64,000 nt of DNA, taken from Pseudomonadales bacterium (lineage in GTDB: Bacteria; Pseudomonadota; Gammaproteobacteria; Pseudomonadales; Porticoccaceae). Location: positions 682,001 through 746,000 of the forward strand of contig JACKOF010000001.1 of assembly GCA_024234435.1 (NCBI GenBank), given 5' to 3'. The position numbers and the translations under genes were made by a program. Shown piece after piece: positions 7,985-16,200 of this stretch (its first letter is position 1; the number at the start of each line of letters is the position of its first letter). The notes beneath the pieces are model-generated. The model had not been told where the DNA came from, ran no database searches, and worked only from the letters and a program-made list of their open reading frames with translations.

Positions 7985-9553
7985 ATGAGTGTCGATAGCT
8001 ATCTGGAGCTCTTTACTTCCCTTTTTGGCTGGACCTTCTACGGCATTCTGTGGGATGTGCTGGTCAGTACCGGCATCGTCTATCTCCCGTTTCTGGGCAT
8101 CCTGATCGACAACTGGCGCGAACCGGCGCAGGGCGGTGAAGTTGGCCATGCCAGCGTCCTCTCACTGCGGCGCATGGAGATCGAGCTGTTCATTGCGCTG
8201 TTGGTAGTCGTGCTGGCGGGGCAACCCGCTGCCCTCACGACACTCAATGCCGGTACCTTGTCCTACTCGCCGCCGCCGACCTTGCTGAATCCAACGCCAA
8301 CAACCGCGACCGTAGCGGCTCCACAGAGCACCTATGGCACGACCGGCTTCACGGGTTCTGCCGCAACCGTCAATGTTCCCGTCTGGTGGTACGGCGTGAT
8401 CGCCCTCAGCTCCGGCCTGAATCACGCCATTGTCGAAGGCCTGCCAACCGTGGCTGATATGCGCACCTTCGAGCAACAAGCACACCTGGCCACCATTGCC
8501 GATCCGCGACTCAGGCAGGAGGTGAGTGATTTCTTCAGCCAGTGCTATGTGCCGGCCCGCTCCAAATACCAGGCTGAACGACCAAACACAGCGGCCATCA
8601 ATGGCATTCTCACCACCTATGGCGCCGATGACCCCGACTGGATGGGCTCACACGTCTACCGGGATACAGTGGGTTATTACGACACCCTGCGCCCGGCCAA
8701 CCAAATTGCCGGCTGGGCTTACAACGCGACCAGGGATACGGAATACGATCTGACGACTCCGCCAGCCTGGGGTAAACCTTACTGCAACCAGTGGTGGGAG
8801 GATGGGGCCATCGGCTTACGTGAAAAGCTGATCAACGAGGCGGATGCCACCTCGGCCGGCTTCTCCGGTCTGGTAGTCGCCATCGCACCGGCACTGGCCA
8901 GCGAACAGCAAAATGACGCCGTCGCCAAAACTGTTCTCACCAATGCGCCACCCTCCTGGTCGAGCAATGAACTGATCGCCAATAATGCCTCCGGCTCGGG
9001 TTTGTTCAATACGGCAGGAAATATTGTCAAAGGCGGCCTGGCGACCGGTGGTGTGGTCACCGCTTCGGCCCTGTTTTCCGTCACCATGACTGCCGTGCTA
9101 CAGTCATTGCCCATGGTGCAGGCCATTATGCTGCTGGGCATCTATGCCTTGTTACCGTTGGTGGTGGTCTTGTCCCGCTACTCCATCGCCATGATGGTGG
9201 TGGGCGGCATGGCGATCTTCACCATCAAATTCTGGACAGTGCTCTGGTATCTGGCCATGTGGGTGGATCAGAACCTGATTCTGTCCATGTACCCGGACGT
9301 CAACGTCTTCCTGCAGATCTTCGCCAACCCCGGCGAACACGATGCCAAGCGCATGCTGCTGAATATGATTACCACCAGCCTCTATCTGGGATTGCCGCTG
9401 CTGTGGAGTGGGATGATGGCGTGGGCGGGGGTGAATATAGGGCGCTCTATCACTGCAGCTACTTCCCCGCTCGCAAGGCCTGCTGATGATGCAGGAAGGC
9501 AGGGCGGCAGTTTGGGCAAAATAGCCGTCTCAAAAGGGATGAAGAAGAAATAG
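7985..9553 (+). CDS. TraG N-terminal domain protein, ICE conjugation/mating-pair stabilisation
   Basis: A 522-residue polytopic membrane protein. The first 45 residues (LFTSLFGWTFYGILWDVLVSTGIVYLPFLGILIDNWR) are the classic TraG-N start. A hydrophobic segment at 57-75, a large periplasmic domain and three or four C-terminal membrane helices (about 375-490) follow. Its relatives stabilise the mating pair and help exclude entry of the same element. Length is normal for ICE versions, which lack the long C-terminal part of F TraG. It is the last plus-strand ICE transfer gene; the next five genes face it on the minus strand. Confidence 0.9.
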   Translation: MSVDSYLELFTSLFGWTFYGILWDVLVSTGIVYLPFLGILIDNWREPAQGGEVGHASVLSLRRMEIELFIALLVVVLAGQPAALTTLNAGTLSYSPPPTLLNPTPTTATVAAPQSTYGTTGFTGSAATVNVPVWWYGVIALSSGLNHAIVEGLPTVADMRTFEQQAHLATIADPRLRQEVSDFFSQCYVPARSKYQAERPNTAAINGILTTYGADDPDWMGSHVYRDTVGYYDTLRPANQIAGWAYNATRDTEYDLTTPPAWGKPYCNQWWEDGAIGLREKLINEADATSAGFSGLVVAIAPALASEQQNDAVAKTVLTNAPPSWSSNELIANNASGSGLFNTAGNIVKGGLATGGVVTASALFSVTMTAVLQSLPMVQAIMLLGIYALLPLVVVLSRYSIAMMVVGGMAIFTIKFWTVLWYLAMWVDQNLILSMYPDVNVFLQIFANPGEHDAKRMLLNMITTSLYLGLPLLWSGMMAWAGVNIGRSITAATSPLARPADDAGRQGGSLGKIAVSKGMKKK

Positions 9554-9560
9554 GGTGTTG

Positions 9561-9770
9561 TTACAAGTCTTCCTCATACCAGCCATCTGGATCAGTTCCA
9601 GAATCCATACGTCCAGTACGAAAATTGTGATCCCCAAAACGGTCTGAGCCATCTCCTAAGGGGCGGTCTTCGCTTTCGTCGTCATCGGCGCTGAATAGAA
9701 TGCCCACAGCGGTTACGAGCAAAGCAGCACTGGCTCTGAGAATATGGGCAATGCGGGTGGCAGTATTCAT
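9561..9770 (-). CDS. small hypothetical protein with N-terminal hydrophobic segment (69 aa)
   Basis: The ATG at 9770 has GGAG seven bases upstream on the minus strand, so a real gene is likely. The product has a short basic start, a hydrophobic stretch (ILRASAALLVTAVGILFSA, residues 9-27) and a strongly acidic tail rich in Asp and Glu. It may be membrane-anchored or exported. No family recognised. It is the last of five minus-strand genes that converge with the ICE transfer genes. Confidence 0.55.
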   Translation of the reverse strand: MNTATRIAHILRASAALLVTAVGILFSADDDESEDRPLGDGSDRFGDHNFRTGRMDSGTDPDGWYEEDL

Positions 9771-9847
9771 CGGCAGACTCCATCTGCAGGCTATTCCAGC
9801 TCAGATTGAGCATAGCGCTGTTGGACTAAAAATCTTAGCTCTGCCAC

Positions 9848-10216
9848 TTATAGTTTGCCGAGAATTGGCAGCGATTTGCTGGTTAAAGCATCCAGCGCCA
9901 GATGGCTCAGATACGCGGCCCCGCCTAGCAACAATAATCCTCTTAGTGCCCTTTCGAGGTTGTCCTGCGGGTCCCAGTGATAGAGCTTGTACATCCCGGT
10001 TCCCAGCAAGCCCAACACGGCGACACTGTGAAAAAATTGTCGATGGTTAGGGTTACCCAATGACGGCTCGATCATATCGGGTAATCTGCCGAGAAAAGCA
10101 CCTATGGGTACCGCCGCGGCTGGATGATGCAACACTGAGGTTTTATCCTCCGCGTCACTCTGAGTGATAGCCAGCGCTGCAATTGCACCGGCGAATTGGT
10201 GTGTTGGTCCGTTCAT
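9848..10216 (-). CDS. YdjM-like membrane-bound metal-dependent hydrolase family protein (122 aa)
   Basis: The start MNGPTHQFAG, the FLGRLPDMIEP segment, NHRQFFHSVAVLG and the ending SHLALDALTSKSLPILGKL match the YdjM/LexA-binding inner-membrane (PF04307) family. Conserved His and Asp residues there suggest a metal site. GGAG precedes the ATG. The protein has two or three hydrophobic helices. Members are often found on mobile elements; the true activity is uncertain. It sits 13 bases after the previous gene, in a minus-strand operon. Confidence 0.75.
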   Translation of the reverse strand: MNGPTHQFAGAIAALAITQSDAEDKTSVLHHPAAAVPIGAFLGRLPDMIEPSLGNPNHRQFFHSVAVLGLLGTGMYKLYHWDPQDNLERALRGLLLLGGAAYLSHLALDALTSKSLPILGKL

Positions 10217-10229
10217 TTTTCTCCAATAC

Positions 10230-10478
10230 CTACTTCAGTTTCTTCTTTACGGTTTCGATGAGTTGGTCACAGCACCCGGAAACTTCGAAGCTCAGGGAGT
10301 CGAGTTTGCGCCCCTTCACTTTAATCTTCGGCGTTTGGCCGTGAGTAGGGCATCGCGCTGAGCCAACAGTCTTTTTGATCGACTCCTGTACAGACTGTAA
10401 AACAGCTGCTTCCAGGGCATTGCCCATATTGCGTGGTGACACCTTTCTGCCGTTTATTTCAAAAGAAATATCGATCAT
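10230..10478 (-). CDS. hypothetical protein (82 aa), cysteine-containing, ICE-associated
   Basis: The ATG at 10478 is chosen over the adjacent GTG at 10481 because GAGGGA lies six bases upstream. The product is basic, with a predicted strand-rich start (IDISFEINGRKV), a middle CPTHGQTPKIKVKG and VSGCCDQLIETVKKKL at the end. The pattern of a CxxH-like pair and a CC pair could bind metal, but this is only a guess. It overlaps nothing and lies 10 bases after the upstream gene's stop. Not recognised. Confidence 0.6.
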   Translation of the reverse strand: MIDISFEINGRKVSPRNMGNALEAAVLQSVQESIKKTVGSARCPTHGQTPKIKVKGRKLDSLSFEVSGCCDQLIETVKKKLK

Positions 10479-10488
10479 CACAGTTCCC

Positions 10489-10752
10489 TCAGTTGAATGT
10501 ATATTCTTTCCAAGGGATGCGACTTGGATGGACGTTCCTTAGAAAATTCACAATATCTCTCCGGCCCCAGTAGCTCGGAGTGCCGCGTGAGTCTTGCCCC
10601 ATCAGCACAATAGGCATGCCCGGAAACAGGGGCTGAAAGGATTGAGCCGCCTGCTGACACTGCATCTGTGAATTCAAGATGTGCTGTTTCACTATCGTGA
10701 TCGCAAACGTTACGCCTTGCTCTTTGACGACCGCACCTTGGATTTTAACCAT
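10489..10752 (-). CDS. hypothetical protein (87 aa), ICE-associated
   Basis: The internal ATG at 10752 is preferred to the in-frame ATG at 10776 because a perfect GGAGG lies seven bases before it. The protein begins MVKIQGAVVKEQGVTFAITIVKQ and has PMVLMG-like and GTPSYWGRRDIVNFL segments. The family of small mobile-element proteins with a 'VKIQGAVVKEQGVTFAIV' start is one I have seen only as uncharacterised. It is in the same minus-strand run as its neighbours; function unknown. Confidence 0.6.
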   Translation of the reverse strand: MVKIQGAVVKEQGVTFAITIVKQHILNSQMQCQQAAQSFQPLFPGMPIVLMGQDSRGTPSYWGRRDIVNFLRNVHPSRIPWKEYTFN

Positions 10753-10809
10753 TGGGAAGCCTCCGCTATCCGCCATTAGGTTAGCCCCCAGAACTGCGGG
10801 GGCAGTTCA

Positions 10810-10983
10810 CTACTTTTCCTTCCTTACGCCCTTAAACGGGCCCTTGCTGGAGGTCTTCACATCCATAAAACGGCCGGTTGCCGTATCCCGCTTTACATAA
10901 TTGCCGGACGGGGTTTGAGTCTGGGAGCGACCACGAACCGCGCCATTGCGGTGACCGTCGCCCTTGGGGGGATTTGTTGCCAT
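10810..10983 (-). CDS. small basic hypothetical protein (57 aa)
   Basis: This short gene reads MATNPPKGDGHRNGAVRGRS and continues to an end rich in Lys and Gly (GPFKGVRKEK). It has a good GAGGA site seven bases before the ATG and a strong promoter upstream (see 11017-11044). The sequence is low in hydrophobics, very basic and probably disordered or nucleic-acid-binding. Similar short proteins occur on many mobile elements without known function. It is divergent from brxR and shares its control region. Confidence 0.65.
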   Translation of the reverse strand: MATNPPKGDGHRNGAVRGRSQTQTPSGNYVKRDTATGRFMDVKTSSKGPFKGVRKEK

Positions 10984-11001
10984 GGTTATATCCTCAATCT
11001 A

Positions 11002-11036
11002 ATGTAAAGAAACTTTACTGTACTATTATTTTACAT
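11002..11036. promoter_or_regulatory. inverted-repeat operator in the brxR divergent region
   Basis: A perfect 15-bp palindrome, GTAAAG-AAA-CTTTAC, lies at 11004-11018. A second, wider pair, ATGTAAA at 11002-11008 and TTTACAT at 11030-11036, encloses it. WYL-domain BrxR proteins bind inverted repeats upstream of their own genes and repress BREX loci, so this is the expected operator for brxR and the small-gene operon. Binding itself is inferred. Confidence 0.6.
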
Positions 11037-11044
11037 GTTGTCAA
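11017..11044 (-). promoter_or_regulatory. sigma-70 type promoter for the minus-strand small-gene operon
   Basis: On the minus strand a perfect TTGACA (-35, 11039-11044) is followed after 16 bases by TACAGT (-10, 11017-11022). It fires toward the 57-residue gene at 10983 and the four genes behind it. An inverted repeat overlaps the -10 and start region, so repression by the adjacent BrxR is likely. A plus-strand promoter for brxR is less obvious: a TAAAAT -10 candidate at 11068-11073 has no good -35. Confidence 0.6.
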
Positions 11045-11087
11045 CCCTTTGGCACAATGGCGAACAATAAAATGTAGGGTTGGGGAT

Positions 11088-11954
11088 ATGGGAGCTGAAA
11101 AGCACGAAGTTTTACTTCGACTGAGGGCTATTGAGCTATTGGCCTATTGGGAAGGAAGGCTTGTGACCAATAGGCTTGTGGACTGGTTTGGGGTCAGCAG
11201 GCAGCAGGCATCTGCCGATATTAAGCGGTATATGGCTAACCATAATCCTGACTCCCTGATGCACGACCGGGCTGTTAAGGCTTATGTCCCAAAGCCGGGA
11301 TTTCGGCCCGTTTTGACCACTGGTCATATCAACGAATATCTGGATATGGTTTCGGGGTTGGTCAGTGAATCAATGGCAGTCACGTTAGAGACAGACTTGA
11401 ATTTCGCATCTGTACAACTACCGGATAGGTCGGTCCGTCCTGAGGTTGTTAGAGAGGTTATCAAGGCTTGTCGTTGCAAAGGGAGCATTAGAGTTCTCTA
11501 CGCCTCGATGACCAACCCGGTATGGAGTGAGCGAGTTATCTCTCCGCACACACTGGTTTACACAGGGTTCCGTTGGCATGTTCGTGCGTACTGCCACAAG
11601 CGTGGTGAATTCCGTGACTTCATTCTGTCCAGGATAGACCGGACACCAAAACCTGCTACAGAGCGATCTCCAGACCCCTTGCAAGACTCATTGTGGAATG
11701 AGCAGATCCTTTTGACCATTGTGCCAAATCCGAAGTTAAACGATGGGCAGAAGGCGCTGGTAGAGAAGGACTTTGGTATGCCGGATGGTCGGTTACAGAT
11801 TTCGGTGAGAAAAGCACTGGCACACTATACCTTGCAGCGTTATCAGGCGGCAATCACCGTTGATGAAGCAGCCGATGAGTTTAAGTTCCCCATCATCCTA
11901 CTGGATTCAGATCGAAAGAGGCTGAGTCCTTTTTTGTTTGACTCAGAGTCTTAG
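11088..11954 (+). CDS. brxR: BrxR-type WYL-domain transcriptional regulator
   Basis: The ATG at 11088 gives 288 residues; the longer frame from 10878 runs through the control region and is rejected. Residues 10-70 form a winged helix (RAIELLAYWEGRLVTNRLVDWFGVSRQQASADIKRY). A WYL domain follows at about 120-200 (the family's ligand-binding part: SIRVLYASM, ISPHTLVYTGFRWHVRAYC, FRDFILSRI), and the C-terminal WCX-like region closes the protein. BrxR homologues repress BREX and other defence islands, with WYL sensing an unknown nucleic-acid or nucleotide signal. It is divergent from the minus-strand small genes, and its stop is just before brxA. Confidence 0.9.
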   Translation: MGAEKHEVLLRLRAIELLAYWEGRLVTNRLVDWFGVSRQQASADIKRYMANHNPDSLMHDRAVKAYVPKPGFRPVLTTGHINEYLDMVSGLVSESMAVTLETDLNFASVQLPDRSVRPEVVREVIKACRCKGSIRVLYASMTNPVWSERVISPHTLVYTGFRWHVRAYCHKRGEFRDFILSRIDRTPKPATERSPDPLQDSLWNEQILLTIVPNPKLNDGQKALVEKDFGMPDGRLQISVRKALAHYTLQRYQAAITVDEAADEFKFPIILLDSDRKRLSPFLFDSES

Positions 11955-11966
11955 GGGAGGTTGAGT

Positions 11967-12578
11967 TTGATAAAGCAGTTCCATTATGACAGTGACATGG
12001 CGGGTGGCTCACTGATGGTGAGGGAAAGCCGTATCGTTGCTGGTTTGCTAATGGACAGTCTAACACCTGAACAGTGGGATGAAGCAATCCGTGTAGAAAA
12101 CGTGCTGCAAAAACGCACGCCAGCGTCAGCAAAGCGAAATGCCACGGCGATTCGCAAGCGACTTGAGCGTCTGGAGCCGGAGTTTTGGCGAGCGTTGAGA
12201 GATGGTGATGACGAGTTGGCCACACAGGTTGCCTTCTGTGGCGCGTTGGAGCGAAACCTTTTGTTGGTTGAGTTTATGGAGACGGTACTTCGTGATGCCT
12301 ACATGTCGAGAGCTGAGCATCTTGATGCGTTTGTTTGGGCGGAATTTCTCGAAGACCGGTCGCATAGAGATCCGGCCATTTGCGACTGGAAGGAATCTAC
12401 GAAAAAGAAAATGGGGCAGGTGGTGTTTCGTATGCTCGCTGAGGTTGGGTACCTGAAGAGCACACGAAAGCTTGAACTACAGCATGTTGTGGTAAGGCCT
12501 GAAGTCAAAACCATGCTCGAAGAGCATTACAAACACAGAATTAAAAAGTGCATGGAAGTGTCGGCATGGACGCGATAA
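11967..12578 (+). CDS. brxA: BREX protein BrxA (DUF1819)
   Basis: A 203-residue protein of the DUF1819 family, the first gene of type 1 BREX. I chose the TTG at 11967, six bases after GGGGAGG (11954-11960); the TTG at 11961 abuts that site. The body has the family's helical pattern: GGSLMVRESRIVAGLLMDSLTPEQWDEAI near the start, LLLVEFMETVLRDAYM in the middle and MLAEVGYLKSTRKLELQHVVVRPEV near the end. Structures of family members resemble NusB-like helical domains that bind DNA. Its exact role in BREX is open. Confidence 0.92.
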   Translation: MIKQFHYDSDMAGGSLMVRESRIVAGLLMDSLTPEQWDEAIRVENVLQKRTPASAKRNATAIRKRLERLEPEFWRALRDGDDELATQVAFCGALERNLLLVEFMETVLRDAYMSRAEHLDAFVWAEFLEDRSHRDPAICDWKESTKKKMGQVVFRMLAEVGYLKSTRKLELQHVVVRPEVKTMLEEHYKHRIKKCMEVSAWTR

Positions 12579-12612
12579 GTGCATTGACCGCAGATTTTAT
12601 TGGATAAGTACT

Positions 12613-13188
12613 ATGGATCAACGACTACATGACCGGCTGAATCAGATACCAGACAAGATTCTGTCCCCAGAGTTTTTGAGTGGGCAGGGACTGGGAAATG
12701 AAATTGGCTTCTGGATATTTGATTACGAGCCTGAGCAAGAGCTTGGGGTTCGAGAGTACATCGAATTCCTTGAAGTCATGTTGGCCAAGAAGCATAGCCA
12801 ATTGAAGGTGGTTAACATCAATCTTCTCAAGTGCCTGGTCGGTTATCTTGCCGATCGCAACTTCGTTGATAAAGCCATAGAGATGCAGAAGGTCAAAGGT
12901 GATGAGGCCTTGATGAAAGCCCTGAAAGGGCCGCTGCACATGGACAAATTCGCGCCTTACCTGACAGAAAAACATTCCGCTACCGAGCAGGACATCATCT
13001 TCATTACTGGAGTGGGTTCTGTTTGGCCGTTATTGCGAGCACACAACCTGCTAAACAGCCTTCATTCACTGTTGGGGCATAAGCCTGTCGTCCTGTTTTA
13101 TCCCGGCCAATACAACGGCCAGGCAATGAGCCTGTTCGGGAGAATACCCAGCAACAATTACTACAGAGCTTTCAGGTTGGTTCCGTAA
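12613..13188 (+). CDS. brxB: BREX protein BrxB (DUF1788)
   Basis: A 191-residue DUF1788 protein. Diagnostic segments are FWIFDYEPEQELGVREYIEFL near residue 35, HSATEQDIIFITGVGSVWPLLRAH near 122 and the end PVVLFYPGQYNGQAMSLFGRIPSNNYYRAFRLVP. It lies 34 bases after brxA and 46 before brxC, the standard order. BrxB is required for BREX activity in systems tested, without known enzymatic motif. Complete length. Confidence 0.93.
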   Translation: MDQRLHDRLNQIPDKILSPEFLSGQGLGNEIGFWIFDYEPEQELGVREYIEFLEVMLAKKHSQLKVVNINLLKCLVGYLADRNFVDKAIEMQKVKGDEALMKALKGPLHMDKFAPYLTEKHSATEQDIIFITGVGSVWPLLRAHNLLNSLHSLLGHKPVVLFYPGQYNGQAMSLFGRIPSNNYYRAFRLVP

Positions 13189-13234
13189 GCGATAGCGACC
13201 AATTAATAAGGAATTTCAGGGGAATCAACACACT

Positions 13235-16200
13235 ATGAACATCAAAGAACTCTTTTTAAAGCCACTGGACCGCTCAATTAACGGTGTTGTTAAGGCTGAC
13301 CAGGATGACGATGCTACGGTCTACCAGGAACTGGACGAGTACGTGGTCACTAATGAGCTGGAGAAGCATTTTCGGGATTTCTTCCAGTCCTATGGTACCG
13401 ATCTCAACGACCCCTCCATTGCCAACCGGGTAGGGGTGTGGATCTCTGGCTTTTTTGGCTCTGGTAAATCGCACTTCCTGAAGACCTTATCCTACATTCT
13501 GGCCAATAAGGTGGCGCGGGATGCAGAAGATAATGAGCGCAGTGCCGTTGAGTTTTTTGATGAGCACAAGATCCGCGATGCTTTTATCCGGGCTGATATT
13601 GATAAAGCGGTTAGTGGTCATGCTGATGTCATTTTGTTCAATATTGACAGTAAGGCCAGCTCAAACGATGACGGCAATCCTATCCTCAACGTCTTCCTGC
13701 GAGTTTTCAATGAACATCAGGGTTTTAGCGGCGATCACCCGCACATCGCGCACATGGAGCGCCATTTGGCACAGAAAGGCGCCTATGAAACCTTCAAAGT
13801 CGCTTTTGAAGAATCCAGTGGCCATTCCTGGCTCGAAGAGCGTGACGGCTATCAGTTCTATCAGGACGACGTAGAAAATGCCATTTCCAAGGCATTGAAC
13901 CTGTCGCCAGATGCTGCCCATAAATGGTTTGAAGAGTCCGAAGAGACTTTCAGCGTTTCCGTGGAGAATTTCTGTCACTGGGTCAAAGAGTACCTGGACA
14001 GCAAAGATCCGAAACACCGGATCTTGTTCCTGGTGGATGAAGTCGGTCAGTTCATTGGCAGCAATACTCGCTTGATGCTGACCTTGCAAACTATTACGGA
14101 AAACCTGGGCACTATCTGTAAGGGCAGAGCCTGGATCATAGTGACCTCTCAGGCCGATATGGATGCGGTACTGGGAGAGCTGTCATCTTCAAAAGCCAAC
14201 GATTTCTCCAAGATTGCCGGTCGGTTCAAGACCAGGTTGTCGCTGTCCAGCTCGAATACCGATGAGGTTATCCAGAAGCGTTTGCTGCGCAAAACACCGG
14301 AAGCGGCGGACATGCTCAAGTCCGTGTTCGACCAGAAAGGCGACATTCTGAAGAACCAAATTACCTTCGATCGCTCCGGGCCTACGCTCAAGAACTTTGA
14401 TGGTCCAGATAGCTTCGTCAATAACTATCCGTTTGCGCCATACCATTTCCAGTTGGTACAGAAGGTTTTTGAGGAGATCCGTAAAGTTGGAGCCACCGGG
14501 GCTCACCTGGCATACGGTGAACGGTCGATGCTGGACGCCTTCCAAATGGCCGCCAGCTCCATCGCCAAGGAAGAGGTGGGAGCCCTCGTGCCCATGCATC
14601 GCTTCTATAGCGCCGTTGAGGGCTTCTTGGATACAGCCGTCAAGCGTACCATCGATCAGGCTGGTGAAAATCCCACGCTGGACAGTTTCGATGTTCAGAT
14701 GCTCCGCACCTTGTTCATGATCCGGTATGTAGATCTGATCAAAGGAACGCTCGATAACCTGGTCACCCTGTCGATTGAGAAAATCGACGATGACAAGCTG
14801 GCGCTACGCAAACGTATCGAGGAGAGCCTCCAGCGTTTGGAGAAGGAAAGCCTGATTACCCGTAATGGTGATGAGTTCCTGTTCCTGACCAACGAAGAGC
14901 GGGATATTACTCAGAAGATTAAGGCCACTGACGTTGCCAGCTCGGAAGAAAACAAAGAACTGAGCAACCTGATTTTCAAAGACCTTCTGCGAGACACTAA
15001 TAAATACCGGCATCAGCCCAACAAGATGGACTACAGCATTGGCCGGTACCTGGATGGGCATACCCTGGACGGTAAGTACGAAGCTGACCTGAAAGTGGAA
15101 GTGGTGTCACCGCTGGACACTGATTACAGCCAATACTCTGAGGCTGGCTGCATTAACAAGAGTGCAGAGGGCGAAGGTCAAATCCTCATTAAGCTGGGTG
15201 ATGATAAGCAGTTCTTCAGTGAACTCCGCACCTGGCTGAAGACCAACAAGTTTATTCGTCTGAATGACGACGGAACCCAGGCGGACATTACCCGTATTCT
15301 TGCCGATCGTGGCCGGGAGAACCAAGAGCGTAAAAAGCGCCTGCGTGCCCGAATGGAAGACATGCTGTTGAAAGCGGAAGTCTACGCCCTTGGTCAGCAC
15401 CTTTCACTGTCTTCATCCAATGCACTTACCAAGCTTGATGAGGCCTGCCGCTACCTGCTGGAGAATACGTACACCAAGCTGAGCTATATCAAGGTTTACC
15501 AGCAAGATCCTTGGCGCGAGCTCAACGTTGTTTTGACACTCGATGATGTTGGTCAAATGGGGTTGTTGCTCAATGGCGAGGAGGGTAATCCTAAAGCGAC
15601 TCAAGAGGTAGAACAGTACATCTCACTGAGGGCCTCTGGCTCTGATCGTATTTTGGTATCTGATTTGGTTGATCGATTCTCCAAACGCCCATTCGGCTGG
15701 CCTGATGCGGAAATCTTGTTAATTACTGGGCGATTGGCAGCGGCAGGTCGTATTTCTTTCCAGTTGGGTGGTGGTACCTTGGCAGTTAAAGAGGCGTTGG
15801 AGCCTTTGCAGAATAGCCGCCGCCGCCGTGAAGTTTCCATTATCAAGAAACGTCAAACGGACGAGGCCGTACTCAAACAGGCGAGAAATCTCACGCAGGA
15901 CCTGTTTTCCAGCATGGGGCCTGCGCCCGAAAAAGAGCTTTTTGAGTTTTATAATACCCACCTGGGCGAATGGCTCAGGAATCTTAAATCCTATAAAAGT
16001 AAAACCGACGTTGGCCGATTTCCCGGCAGGTCCGTTATAGAACAGTCCATACTCATCTTACAGCGCCTACTACACCATGATGATAGCTTCGACTTTTTCA
16101 AAGAGGTTGTCGCGAAGAAAGATGATTATCTGGATCTGGAAGAGGACTATCGCGACCTTCATGAGTTTTTTAAGAATCAGCTCCATACCTGGCAGCAACT

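Noticed and set aside
10878..11087. N-terminal extension of brxR
   Set aside because: The frame is open but runs through the divergent promoter and operator; the ATG at 11088 fits the family start.
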